A stretch of DNA of 64,000 nucleotides from Bdellovibrio bacteriovorus. Its GTDB lineage: Bacteria > Bdellovibrionota > Bdellovibrionia > Bdellovibrionales > Bdellovibrionaceae. Every line of letters begins with the position of its first letter. The first letter of the stretch is position 1. Below the pieces are notes generated by a model. It was not told the origin of the DNA and did no database searches. It saw only the letters and a program-made list of their open reading frames with translations. The DNA is taken from contig NZ_LUKD01000008.1 in the NCBI RefSeq assembly GCF_001592745.1, forward strand, positions 425,545 through 489,544. The letters are read 5' to 3'. The translations under genes were made by a program, and so were the position numbers. Shown here piece by piece: positions 33,768 to 42,657 of this stretch.

Positions 33768-35189
33768 TTAGATACCAAACTTCTTACGCATTTTTTCGAT
33801 GTCTTGCACGTGTCCACGAACTGTCAAAGTCAGACCGCGATTGTCGTAGTTTTCTGAAAGGACGCGCATCTTTGCGCGGATTTCTCCGATCGCACCTTGA
33901 ACATCGTAGGGGATAAGAATCTCTTCATCGATCATCGCGGTTTCAAAATGCTTAATCAAACGAAGACGCAAATTGGCTACATCTTCTTTGTTGTGTGCGG
34001 ATAAGAATATCGCATCGGGATATTCCTGCTGCAATTTTTCACGTTCTTCCGAAGACAAGCGGTCCACTTTATTTAGAACCAGGATGCTATCCAGGTCGCT
34101 CGCTCCCACTTCGTCTAAAACTGATTTCGTAACTTGCAATTGGGAGCGGAAAGTAGGATCCGAAGAATCCACAACATACAAAAGCAATGAAGCATTGGCT
34201 GCTTCATCCAATGTCGATTTAAAAGAGGCCACCAGGTCATGCGGAAGTTTTTTAATAAATCCGACAGTATCTGAAATCAAAATCTTGGGGCGAGATTCAG
34301 GATATAAAACACGCACCGTTGTATCTAAGGTCGCAAAAAGTTTATCGGCCACCAAGACTTCACTGCCAGTCAGGGCGCGCATCAAAGACGATTTACCGGC
34401 ATTCGTATAGCCGACTAAAGCCACAGAGATTTCTTGATTACGACGCGAACGACGCGTGATGTGCTCTTGAGAGATCGCAGAAAGCTCTTGTTTCAACTCT
34501 TTGATGCGATCGCGGATTTTACGACGATCGAGCTCGATGCTAGTCTCACCAGCACCTTTACCGCCGATACCTCCGCCACCGCGGTCTTCTCCTCCCGCAG
34601 TTTCGCGCAAGCGAGGTGCTACATAAGTAAGTCTTGCGATCTCTACCTGAAGTCGCGCGGCCTTGGTGCGCGCATGGCGGCTGAAGATCTCAATGATGAC
34701 ACCTGTGCGGTCTAAGACCTGAGCTCCTGTGGCACTTTCCAGATTACGAAGTTGAGAAGGGGACAGGTCACAGTCAAAAATAACCACTTGGGCTTTTTCG
34801 CGAGGCACTTCCGATGCAGAATCCAGGGACAGATCTTCGCTTTCTTCAGGAACATCTTCAAAATCATCTTCGATCTCAAAGTCATCTTCCTCTTGATTTT
34901 TTTCAAAACGCAAAGCCGCCTTGTGTTTCTTTTTCACCACCATCGGACCGACAACGCCGGTCCCGCCCGTCCAAGAGGCTAATTCTTTCATTTTGCCGTC
35001 ACCTAAGACGGTGGCGCTTTTGGTAGAGCTGCGTTTTTGTGAGGTTTGCCCCACAACTTGGTATCCCAAGGTGGTTACCAGGCGAGAAAGCTCTGCCAAA
35101 GAGCCTTGGGTCTCTTCATCGGAAACACGCGGAAGTTGCACACCCACGAGAACAGCTTTAAGAGGTTTTGAGTTATTAAGAATGTCCAT
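33768..35189 (-). CDS. hflX: HflX GTPase
   Basis: A 473-residue ribosome-associated GTPase. The N-terminal HflX domain (about 1-250) includes the glycine-rich GGEDRGGGGIGGKGAGE loop and the coiled coil; the G domain has GYTNAGKSS (P-loop), DTTVR, DTVGFIKKLPHDLV and NKVD. HflX splits stalled 70S ribosomes under stress. Between the GDGKMKEL motif and VVIFDCDLSPSQLRNLE there is an insertion of about 60 residues dominated by Asp/Glu (near residues 88-132), not part of the usual family core. It probably shares a transcript with the SRPBCC gene. Confidence 0.95.
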   Translation of the reverse strand: MDILNNSKPLKAVLVGVQLPRVSDEETQGSLAELSRLVTTLGYQVVGQTSQKRSSTKSATVLGDGKMKELASWTGGTGVVGPMVVKKKHKAALRFEKNQEEDDFEIEDDFEDVPEESEDLSLDSASEVPREKAQVVIFDCDLSPSQLRNLESATGAQVLDRTGVIIEIFSRHARTKAARLQVEIARLTYVAPRLRETAGGEDRGGGGIGGKGAGETSIELDRRKIRDRIKELKQELSAISQEHITRRSRRNQEISVALVGYTNAGKSSLMRALTGSEVLVADKLFATLDTTVRVLYPESRPKILISDTVGFIKKLPHDLVASFKSTLDEAANASLLLYVVDSSDPTFRSQLQVTKSVLDEVGASDLDSILVLNKVDRLSSEEREKLQQEYPDAIFLSAHNKEDVANLRLRLIKHFETAMIDEEILIPYDVQGAIGEIRAKMRVLSENYDNRGLTLTVRGHVQDIEKMRKKFGI

Positions 35190-35298
35190 GAGGCCACCGT
35201 GAAGAAAGGGATGAATTTACGGCATCATAGCAGAATTCCCATGGTTCCGAAATGGAATTTCGGTTATAGTCCGCCATAAATTAAAGGAACATAAGCTC

Positions 35299-36132
35299 GT
35301 GGTACAGATTGGTCATTTTAACAAACTCAAGGTCGTCAAACATGCGGATTTCGGTGTCTTTCTGGATGGCGGCGATGATGGAGAGATCCTGCTTCCCTTA
35401 CGTTATATGCCGGATCAGTGTGAAGTTGGTGACGAGCTTGAAGTTTTTATTTGCTATGACTCTGAAGACCGCTTGATGGCTACGACCGAAGAGCCCTTTG
35501 CGCAAGTGGGAGAGTTTGCTCACCTTAAAGTCAAAGCCATCGAAAAAGTCGGTGCCTTCTTGGATTGGGGCTTAGCGAAGGACTTGTTTCTTCCTTACAG
35601 TGAACAATCCCGCGAACTGCGCGTAGGTCAGTATGTTGTGGTTCATATTTACTTGGATAAAACCGATCGTATTACGGCGAGCATGCGCTTAGATCGTTTC
35701 ATTGATAAAGAGCCCGGCGATTACAAAGAAGGTGATGCTGTGAATCTTTTTATCGCGGCCAAAACTGATTTGGGATTCAAGGCCGTGATCAATGGCCGTC
35801 ACTGGGGCATTCTTTACGAAAACGAAGTTTTCCAACCTCTGTATCATGGCGAAAAGTTAAAAGGGTATATCAAGAAAATCCGTCCCGACGGAAAAGTCGA
35901 CCTCAGCTTACAACAAACAGGACATAAAGGTTCTGACGATATCGGTGAAAAAATCTTGGAGCTTTTAAATGAAAAACGCGGCTTTCTTCCTTTGACAGAG
36001 AAAACCGCCCCTGAAGAAATTTATAAGCTTTTTGGTGTTAGCAAAAAGAAATACAAAATGGCTTTAGGCGGCCTTTATAAAAAGCGCCTGATCACGATTG
36101 AAGACGATGGTATCAGGCTGGTGGAGGGCTGA
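35299..36132 (+). CDS. S1-domain RNA-binding protein, CvfB-like
   Basis: A 277-residue protein with two or three S1/OB modules in tandem (IGHFNKLKVVKHADFGVFL; FAHLKVKAIEKVGAFLDWG; a third starting near KEGDAVNLFIAAKTDLGFKAVI), followed by a C-terminal winged helix (EKILELLNEKRGFLPL ... ALGGLYKKRLITIEDDG). This is the CvfB architecture, a regulator of virulence and gene expression in Gram-positives that binds RNA. It starts at GTG. Its 3' end overlaps the convergent oxidoreductase gene by 20 bases. Confidence 0.9.
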   Translation: MVQIGHFNKLKVVKHADFGVFLDGGDDGEILLPLRYMPDQCEVGDELEVFICYDSEDRLMATTEEPFAQVGEFAHLKVKAIEKVGAFLDWGLAKDLFLPYSEQSRELRVGQYVVVHIYLDKTDRITASMRLDRFIDKEPGDYKEGDAVNLFIAAKTDLGFKAVINGRHWGILYENEVFQPLYHGEKLKGYIKKIRPDGKVDLSLQQTGHKGSDDIGEKILELLNEKRGFLPLTEKTAPEEIYKLFGVSKKKYKMALGGLYKKRLITIEDDGIRLVEG

Positions 36133-37678
36133 TACTGTCTTGCTCCTTCGGCTTGTCTTTATGACCGACGGGAGTCAGATCGTCGAAGGCCGGTCCTTCG
36201 ATCACTTTACCGTGACAATCAAATCTTGAACCGTGGCAAGGGCAATCCCAGGATTTTTCTAAAGAGTTCCAGTGAACCACCCCCGCGAGGTGAGGACACA
36301 CGGCAGACATAAACTCCAAGTGTCCCACTTCGTCTTTGTACACCGCCACTTTTTTAAGTCCTAAATTAACTACGGCGCCTTCGCCTTCCGGAATGTCATC
36401 CAACGACTTCACATGATCGGGGGTGACATACTCAGTGTATTGCGCGGCAACGTTCGCATTTTCAGAGATGAACTCTTTGGCCGCTTTGAGATTCACCCGG
36501 CTTGGATCATACAGCTCTTGCCAAGGGTTGGGACGATTCATAATTTGATCCCGAATCAATATTCCTCCGACCACACAATGGGTCATGCCATTTCCCGAGT
36601 CGCCGGTGATGATATAGACATTGTTCTTATCCATGGGGTTGTGCCCTAAGAATCCCATTCCATCGACGGGCTCCATCACTTGTCCCGACCAACGATAGCG
36701 CACGGACTCAATAGGGAAGCGTGTGCGTGCCCACTCTTCGAGGTTTTTCAAAGAATGTTCAGGGTAGGGGTTTTGTCCCGTCTTATGATCTTCACCGCCG
36801 ACGATAATAAGATCGTGAGTGACTGAGTAAGGCGTCGTGCGAATGTAGTGGTACGGATCTCCGGTATCCCAACAAAGCACATGAGGGAAGCGCCCCTTGG
36901 CGATAAGACCAGCCACCACGTATGTGCGGTAAGGTGCTTGTTTTGTGTGAATCGCAAACAGGTCATTGATCGGTGAGTTCGTCGCCACCACAATGTTCTG
37001 CGCGCGCACGGTGTGCCCATCACGAGTTGTGACTGAAGCTTGTTCTCCACCCTGTACGTCCACGACGACGGTGTTGGTAAAAATCGCCTGACCTTTTTTT
37101 AAAATGGTATCAGCCAGTCCCCGTAAGAGTTTTAAAGGATGAAGCTGAATCTGTCTTGGAAAGCAAAGACAAGTCCCGCAATCAAATCCTAACGGAGGCT
37201 GTTGAACGAGCTTTACTATAAGACCGGCGCGGGTGGCCGCGCGAAATTCATCTTCTAGCGTAGTCAGATGATCGCCTTCGGCCAGGAACAGATATCCATC
37301 AAGATGTTGCATCTCGCATTCGATGCCTTCTTCTTTGATGATGCGTTCGATTTCATCTAAGGCAGCCTGATGGCTTTCAGCGGCGAAAGAAGCTTTCTCT
37401 TCACCGTGCAGTCTTTCAATTTCAAAGTACCGGTCATCAAGGGCGGTTGTAAAGTGAGCCGTGGTTCTGCCGGTCTGCCCACTTCCTAATTCGTGGGCCT
37501 CTAAAACGCAGACAGAGCGACCTTCTTTCATCAATAGATAGGCCGTGATCAATCCGCCCAGACCTCCGCCGACCACGCATGTGTCGACCATAAGGTCTTT
37601 GTCCAAAGCTTTGGTCGGTGGCATTTCCACCGAGTCCATCCAATAAGAGTGGGTTTCGTGTGTGTGATATGTGTTCAT
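36113..37678 (-). CDS. FAD-dependent oxidoreductase with C-terminal Rieske domain
   Basis: A 521-residue fusion. The first 370 residues are a DAO/GlpO-type FAD enzyme: TCVVGGGLGGLITAYLL (FAD dinucleotide site), ELGSGQTGRTTAHFT, and ITGDSGNGMTHCVVGGIL. The C-terminal part is a Rieske [2Fe-2S] domain with C461-x-H463 and C479-x-x-H482. Such fusions oxidise small amines or similar substrates and pass electrons through the Fe-S centre; the substrate is unknown. No signal peptide is present, so it is cytosolic. Confidence 0.92.
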   Translation of the reverse strand: MNTYHTHETHSYWMDSVEMPPTKALDKDLMVDTCVVGGGLGGLITAYLLMKEGRSVCVLEAHELGSGQTGRTTAHFTTALDDRYFEIERLHGEEKASFAAESHQAALDEIERIIKEEGIECEMQHLDGYLFLAEGDHLTTLEDEFRAATRAGLIVKLVQQPPLGFDCGTCLCFPRQIQLHPLKLLRGLADTILKKGQAIFTNTVVVDVQGGEQASVTTRDGHTVRAQNIVVATNSPINDLFAIHTKQAPYRTYVVAGLIAKGRFPHVLCWDTGDPYHYIRTTPYSVTHDLIIVGGEDHKTGQNPYPEHSLKNLEEWARTRFPIESVRYRWSGQVMEPVDGMGFLGHNPMDKNNVYIITGDSGNGMTHCVVGGILIRDQIMNRPNPWQELYDPSRVNLKAAKEFISENANVAAQYTEYVTPDHVKSLDDIPEGEGAVVNLGLKKVAVYKDEVGHLEFMSAVCPHLAGVVHWNSLEKSWDCPCHGSRFDCHGKVIEGPAFDDLTPVGHKDKPKEQDSISPPPA

Positions 37679-37779
37679 ACGCCCATTTTATATCGCGGAC
37701 ATGTCGATGCCAGATGTATAGAAACAGTGTCTAGGGTGGCCGCATTCGTTTTTGAATCGCTTTCAGTTAAACTCTTTAT

Positions 37780-38730
37780 ATGACACGCAAAAATCTTTTT
37801 TACGCCATTATCGCTTTTGTCGTCGGAGTGTCCGTGTGGCTCTTCTATGTCAATCGTGAAATGCGTGAGACCCAAAGTCTGATCCTGCAACAGGCCGAGC
37901 GTCCGACACGCACTGTCGCTGCCGTGCCCGAAACAAACTTAGCCGTAGAACGCGCTCGTGTGCAATCCGAGATCACTGTGCTTCAGCAGCAAATCAGTGA
38001 TGAAAGAACTAAACTTCAAAATCAGCAAAGGCTTTTAGAAGAAATTCGCGCCCGCACTCAAAATAGCATGCAGAATCAGAACCCCAATAATTCTTCCGCC
38101 ATTCCACCGCAAGGATCCTATGGAACTCAATTGCGATCCACATCCAATCAGATTCAGGATTTTTTAGAGGATCTCCAAGGGTTTGATCGTATACAAGAAG
38201 ACATCAACCAGCATGCTTCCGATTTGATGCGAGATCAGACCAGTCAGGCGCAGATGCTAAAAGAACAATTGGATCAGGATATTCGCAATATGGAAGCCGC
38301 TGTTCGTGAAACTCAGCAAGAATGGACCTTCTGGGTCTACAACGGGAACTACATCAACGAAAAAACCGCACGGCTTTCTGAACTTCAAACGCTTTTAGAA
38401 ACTCAAAGACAGCAAATCGAGGTTTTAAAGCAGCAGCGCGCAGATGTGTCAGCCCAAGCACTCGCAAATACGCAAGCGATTCAATCCGAAAAACAACAGG
38501 CTTTACAGGATCTTCAACAAACACGTTTAGATATTCGTGATGAAATCGCAGCTCTACGACAGGAAATGGTTCAGTTGCAACAAGTCCAATCCCAAGCGCA
38601 AAGCAATCAATCCACTTTGAGTTCTCAGATTCGACAAGCTCAAGAAAATGTACGTCGACAACAAGAGCAGATCCGTGTTTTAGAGTCGAATTTGCAGCAG
38701 AAAAATGAAGAGCTCAGCCTGATTCGTTAG
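37780..38730 (+). CDS. Membrane-anchored long coiled-coil protein
   Basis: A 316-residue protein with one N-terminal transmembrane helix (LFYAIIAFVVGVSVWLFYV, residues about 5-23) and a long Gln/Glu/Leu-rich coiled coil (about 45-316), interrupted by a short region with WTFWVYNGNYIN near residue 190. It is probably anchored in the inner membrane with the coil in the periplasm. No family is recognised. It is convergent with a lipoprotein gene, one base between the stops. Confidence 0.8.
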   Translation: MTRKNLFYAIIAFVVGVSVWLFYVNREMRETQSLILQQAERPTRTVAAVPETNLAVERARVQSEITVLQQQISDERTKLQNQQRLLEEIRARTQNSMQNQNPNNSSAIPPQGSYGTQLRSTSNQIQDFLEDLQGFDRIQEDINQHASDLMRDQTSQAQMLKEQLDQDIRNMEAAVRETQQEWTFWVYNGNYINEKTARLSELQTLLETQRQQIEVLKQQRADVSAQALANTQAIQSEKQQALQDLQQTRLDIRDEIAALRQEMVQLQQVQSQAQSNQSTLSSQIRQAQENVRRQQEQIRVLESNLQQKNEELSLIR

Positions 38731-38731
38731 A

Positions 38732-39280
38732 TTAGTACGAATTGCACCAAGGCTGTGGCGTGATCACTTTCTGAATTTCGTTTGCGCGCATATAAAGAAA
38801 TTGAGAACCCACAGCTAATTTCAAACGTTGAGTTCTTTGCGAAGGCACGGCGGCCGTGACGATCTGTCCGTAACCTTGACTGTCGGTCATGGTCACACCT
38901 TGGATGCCTTTTAGATTCCAACGCACATTGCGGCTTCCCAAGGGTTGTAGGTCTTCCTCTGAAAGAACCGTCGAAATAGTGCCCTCAGAATCGCGACAGA
39001 GCAGACGGAAGTGAATCACAACTAAATGCTCTTTGTGGCAGTTCTGTGAACGTGAATAGCCATAGCCCGTGTCACAGGTATTAAAAGATTTTTCGGAAAA
39101 GCCCAAGCTATCGCGGTCTCTTTCAAGTTGCAGGTGTCTTTGGATAGCGATGTAATCAATAGCTGTAGTTTCTTCAGCAACGGGTTCTGAAGCGGGCGGG
39201 GGAGTCGAAACTTCCTTCTTAGGAGTCGTCGTACACGCCGCAAGTATCAACGCAGGTAAAATCAGAATCAGAGATCTCAT
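38732..39280 (-). CDS. Lipoprotein of unknown function
   Basis: A 182-residue lipoprotein: signal peptide with lipobox LAAC (Cys16) followed by a Pro/Ser/Thr-rich linker. Mature cysteines (CDTGYGYSRSQNCHKEH, then LLCRD, and PQPWC near the end) could form disulfides. AAGGA precedes the ATG by six bases. Not recognised beyond this. Confidence 0.8.
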   Translation of the reverse strand: MRSLILILPALILAACTTTPKKEVSTPPPASEPVAEETTAIDYIAIQRHLQLERDRDSLGFSEKSFNTCDTGYGYSRSQNCHKEHLVVIHFRLLCRDSEGTISTVLSEEDLQPLGSRNVRWNLKGIQGVTMTDSQGYGQIVTAAVPSQRTQRLKLAVGSQFLYMRANEIQKVITPQPWCNSY

Positions 39281-39474
39281 TGTCGTCCTTCTTTGGAATG
39301 TTGAAACATTATGACATAAATAAGGATCACCTTACAAAGTTCGATGAAGTGCCGAACTATTGGCTAATTATAAAGGTCTAGATTGGCAGAAGAAGGTCGC
39401 CTTGAAATGAGACTTTTCCACTCTGCCTCCATAGTGTCTGTCTATTCTCATCCTAGCAAACGAAGGAGAATCTT

Positions 39475-39807
39475 ATGAAAAATCGAAGACAAGTCCTTGC
39501 AGACCTTCAACTCTATATCGCCACAAGTGTTATTCTTGCACTCTCGGCTCCGGCCTTGGCACAGCAAGCAGACAGCGCGCGCAGTAAGTCGCATGAAGAG
39601 CATCGTGCCGCTTTCGACGCCTGTCGTGAAGAATTGGGATTGCCAGCTCCAGTTCAAGGCGAAAGACCCCAAGCCTTGGATGAGGAAACACGGGCGCAGA
39701 TGGATGCTTGCTTAAAGGAAAAAGGCTTTGAGCCACCGAAATTTGGTCGTGGCCACGGAGGACGTCCGCCTAAACAAGACAGCTCGTCGTCTTCAGGTGT
39801 TCAATAA
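39475..39807 (+). CDS. Small secreted protein with a CREELGLP-type repeat
   Basis: A 110-residue protein with a signal peptide (cleavage after ALA-Q near residue 30). The mature part has two related segments, FDACREELGLPAP and MDACLKEKGFEPP, each with one cysteine, then a glycine/proline-rich tail. AAGGAG lies six bases before the ATG, and a rho-independent terminator follows, so it is monocistronic. Function unknown; similar Cys-bearing small periplasmic proteins are common in this kind of genome. Confidence 0.8.
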   Translation: MKNRRQVLADLQLYIATSVILALSAPALAQQADSARSKSHEEHRAAFDACREELGLPAPVQGERPQALDEETRAQMDACLKEKGFEPPKFGRGHGGRPPKQDSSSSSGVQ

Positions 39808-39810
39808 TAA

Positions 39811-39837
39811 AAAGGGGCTCTCAACGAGCCCTTTTTT
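39811..39837 (+). terminator. Rho-independent terminator after the small secreted protein
   Basis: Stem GGGCTC / GAGCCC (extended by A-T and G-U pairs) with loop TCAAC, followed by six T. Confidence 0.9.
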
Positions 39838-39878
39838 AAACCGTGTTCTAGAATACAGGTCACTAGAACTTTTTAAAA

Positions 39879-41222
39879 TTAATTGCCGCAGACTTCGTCT
39901 AAGGACACGCGGTATTTTTCTGGTTTAAAGATACGACCCAATTTCCCTTTGATGCCGCCAGAACCTTGGCGTTCGATCGTACACTTTTCAATGTTTGCAA
40001 ATTGATCTGAAATCATGATGCGGTGAAGACTGATACGAAGTGTGTGAAGATTCGTCGTCGCTTTCACTTTATTCAAAAGAGCTGTCGTCAAAGAATTACC
40101 TGCTTGAAGGACATGCAAGATGTCCGTGATACCCAATTGGTAACGCTTGTATTCTGCATCGTACACTTCACGCAAATTCGCTTCCGCCAAAGAAGCCGCT
40201 TGATACTGACGGTGAGCCTCTTGCAAAGCTCCTAAAGTCGACTCAATCAAAGCCGCTTGGTCATAGCGCAACTCTTTTTTACGAAGACGAAGTTGCTCAA
40301 CATTCAAGTTTGAAAGTTCAAGACTTGGGAAGTAACCAAAGCCCATGTTCACAGAGCCCGTTGAAGTCACAGAGCTGAACGCCCCCCCTGAAGCCGGACG
40401 GTTCATCCCTAAAGAGCTTCCCGTCAAGAAGCTGAATGCCTTGCTCCACTTGTTGTATTGAGCCGCAGTGATCATCGCATTCATTTGCACAGTCTCTGGC
40501 GAGCTTTCGTGGATTTTCTCTAGTAGAGCGGTCGGAGTCATGCTTTCAGCTGCTGAGGAAGGAACAGTTGCTCCCTCAAAAACGATTTCTTGAGTCAGCT
40601 CAAGACCTAGCATTTGACGTACGGACGCTTTTTCTCTTTTGATCAACTCATCCACTTGCGACACTTGCACCAAAGCATTCTTCGCTTGAGCTTGCGCTTG
40701 CAAGTATTCTTCTTTACGGATGATGCCCACTTCGGCAGGCAAGCGCAGAGCTTCCGCGATCTCTTCGTAGTTTTCGTATTGAGCTTGAAGAGCATTGCGA
40801 AGTTCGATGTCACCCAGAACCGTCAAGTAGATCGAGTAAGCCGAAGCATAACCGTTCAACTGCGCAAGATAGTAAGACGTCCCTTGAGCGCGAAGAAGGT
40901 AAGTATTTTCTTTTAAGTCCAACCAGCTGCTTGGCATAAGGAAAGGTAAAAGCATGCTTACGGACGTCAGCATGAAGCTAGGTCCGCTGGAAATGACGGC
41001 ACCTAAATTCACAGAAGGCAGAAGGTTGCCACGAGCAATCGAAACTTGTGTCTTTGCCTGTTGCACTTCGTTCAACGCAATCGCGATGTCGATATTACGA
41101 GACAAGAAAAGTTGGCGTAAAGTTGTAGGATTGATCTTCACCGGCCCTTGTTGTTTTTTAGGAGCCGCAAAAGCAGATGTCGTCACTAAGAAGAATGTCA
41201 GAATCAGAGTAAGAAATTTCAT
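39879..41222 (-). CDS. TolC-family outer-membrane channel protein
   Basis: A 447-residue protein with a signal peptide (cleavage near residue 19) and two OEP repeats: long helical hairpins with ALNEVQQAKTQVSIARGNLLPSVNLG in the first half and ALGALQEAHRQYQAASLAEANLREVYDAEYKRYQLGITDILHVLQAGNSL in the second (shown here in part). This is the trimeric export-duct family of type I secretion and efflux pumps. No inner-membrane pump or adaptor is adjacent. A GGAGGG precedes the ATG. Confidence 0.9.
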   Translation of the reverse strand: MKFLTLILTFFLVTTSAFAAPKKQQGPVKINPTTLRQLFLSRNIDIAIALNEVQQAKTQVSIARGNLLPSVNLGAVISSGPSFMLTSVSMLLPFLMPSSWLDLKENTYLLRAQGTSYYLAQLNGYASAYSIYLTVLGDIELRNALQAQYENYEEIAEALRLPAEVGIIRKEEYLQAQAQAKNALVQVSQVDELIKREKASVRQMLGLELTQEIVFEGATVPSSAAESMTPTALLEKIHESSPETVQMNAMITAAQYNKWSKAFSFLTGSSLGMNRPASGGAFSSVTSTGSVNMGFGYFPSLELSNLNVEQLRLRKKELRYDQAALIESTLGALQEAHRQYQAASLAEANLREVYDAEYKRYQLGITDILHVLQAGNSLTTALLNKVKATTNLHTLRISLHRIMISDQFANIEKCTIERQGSGGIKGKLGRIFKPEKYRVSLDEVCGN

Positions 41223-41448
41223 TAAAGGATCCCTCCCTCATTTATGTGACCCACAGAGTTATTAGCCACCGAGCTGGTTGTCAAACACGTCTTTATTCGG
41301 GTCCCAAATTACCATGGGGTCCCAAATCGGCCTCGTGTATTCGTTCCATCGTGAGATACAGGAATGAGAAAACTTTAATGCATGGGGAGCTATGTTAAAA
41401 TTGTAAAAAACTTAGATAAAAAAGCATCGATTTCGCGGGAGTTGTACG

Positions 41449-41802
41449 TTGGAAGACCAGAAGTCGTTTCAGTATGCCTTTAACCAAAGAAACAACATGC
41501 TTGTTGTCTCTTTAACAGGAGAAATAACAAGCCAAGTCGTCCCGGCTTTGGAAGCCTGTCGCCAAGAACTTTTGGGTAAGAAGGATTTCAGTCGTGTGGT
41601 GATTTATTTTCAGGATGTCGACGCGATCAGCCTCGATGCGGTTCCGGTATTAGCGCAAATGCAAAGAGAAATTCGCGCCAAACCTGCCGATCTGCGACTG
41701 GCTTCTTTGCGCGAAAGTCTCAAAGAAAAATTGATTCGTATGGGGGTCGTCCGCGGACTCGAAGTCGCAGACGATTTGAAGACGGCGTTGCTTTCGTTTT
41801 AA
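41449..41802 (+). CDS. STAS-domain protein (anti-sigma-antagonist type)
   Basis: A 117-residue single-domain protein with the STAS pattern: NNMLVVSLTGEIT, a middle strand VVIYFQDVDAISLDAVPVLAQMQREI and a final VVRGLEVADDLKTAL. The usual phosphorylatable Ser in the DxSGxGxL motif is replaced (DAISLDAVPVL keeps a Ser two residues away), so control by a kinase is uncertain. It starts at TTG with GGGAG upstream. It is monocistronic and convergent with the lysozyme-like gene; the two stops abut. Confidence 0.75.
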   Translation: MEDQKSFQYAFNQRNNMLVVSLTGEITSQVVPALEACRQELLGKKDFSRVVIYFQDVDAISLDAVPVLAQMQREIRAKPADLRLASLRESLKEKLIRMGVVRGLEVADDLKTALLSF

Positions 41803-42522
41803 TTATTTGCAGAACGCCAAGTTTTTAACTGCTTTTTGTACTTTCTTGTATTTTTGAGATCGCGCCTGAGGGCGCAATACATCCCAATAAGATTTGCGAG
41901 AGAAAAGCGCGTCTTGCGAAGCCATTTGTTTATCTAACATGGAAAGACCACAGCGGAATGTTGTTGCTGGAGAATCGGCGTCGCCACGGCGGCAACCTTC
42001 TGCGTAAACCTGTTCACGACCCTTGTGAAGTTGTAAAAGACCTTTCAAAGTTCCATTCGGACCGCGCGCCGTAACGGATTTCGTGCATGAGCTTTCAAGA
42101 TGCACCATCGTATTGATGATCATTACCCACACCATCTCTTTTCCATTATCATTCAACGAGTTGAACGCCGGGCAAGCCGCGAGTAAGTCGGGAGTGGCGT
42201 GATAAAGGTTTTCATAGCGCTCTTTACGCATTTCTTCGGCGATGGTTCGACCCCAGGATCCTAAACCGTCTGAATCGATGAAATTGTCACATTGATCCGC
42301 AAAGGTCATGAGCTCTGTCACGTCGATCATGTCTTCGACTTTTTCTTGAGCGGTGATGGTGTTACGAATGTCGCGCAGTTGCGCTTGGGCGCTTTTCTGA
42401 CTTGTAGAGCAGGAAGTGCAGGTTCCGGCTTGGAATTGCGATGTGCTTGAGTGTTTCGTCGCTTCAGCTTTTGCCGCAAGCATCATGAAAACAAAAGAAA
42501 AAATAAATGTCGCAGTTTTCAT
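41803..42522 (-). CDS. Secreted lysozyme-like (SLT-fold) protein, paralogue A
   Basis: About 239 residues with a signal peptide (MKTATFIFSFVFMMLAAKA). The C-terminal half has the transglycosylase layout: a Glu in VHLESSCTK, then GTLKGLLQLHKGREQ, as in SLT enzymes (catalytic E, later GLxQ). It shares the ES...GLLQL block and the ending VKNLAFCK with the protein at 44581-45378 (VKSLALCK). GGAG before the ATG at 42522 decides this start over an upstream one. Peptidoglycan cleavage is inferred from the motif. Confidence 0.75.
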   Translation of the reverse strand: MKTATFIFSFVFMMLAAKAEATKHSSTSQFQAGTCTSCSTSQKSAQAQLRDIRNTITAQEKVEDMIDVTELMTFADQCDNFIDSDGLGSWGRTIAEEMRKERYENLYHATPDLLAACPAFNSLNDNGKEMVWVMIINTMVHLESSCTKSVTARGPNGTLKGLLQLHKGREQVYAEGCRRGDADSPATTFRCGLSMLDKQMASQDALFSRKSYWDVLRPQARSQKYKKVQKAVKNLAFCK

Positions 42523-42576
42523 AGGCATCTCCATATCTACAGCTAAAGCAAACATGGTGCCTAAATCTCAAAATAA

Positions 42577-42604
42577 AATGGGAAGGCATACACGCCTTCC
42601 CATT
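42577..42604 (-). terminator. Terminator between the DEAD-box gene and the downstream lysozyme-like gene
   Basis: An 11-base perfect stem (AATGGGAAGGC / GCCTTCCCATT) with a 6-base loop. On the minus strand it is followed by TTTATTTTG, so it should end the helicase transcript before the next gene. Confidence 0.8.
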
Positions 42605-42657
42605 GTCGAACTCACTAACAGTTGGTTGCCGAAAAAAGCGACCGTCTCAGAGTGAGA

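Noticed and set aside
35247-35263. Short palindrome CCGAAAT / ATTTCGG between hflX and the CvfB-like gene as an operator
   Set aside because: Seven-base arms near a TATAGT are suggestive, but a matching -35 is missing and no second copy was found.
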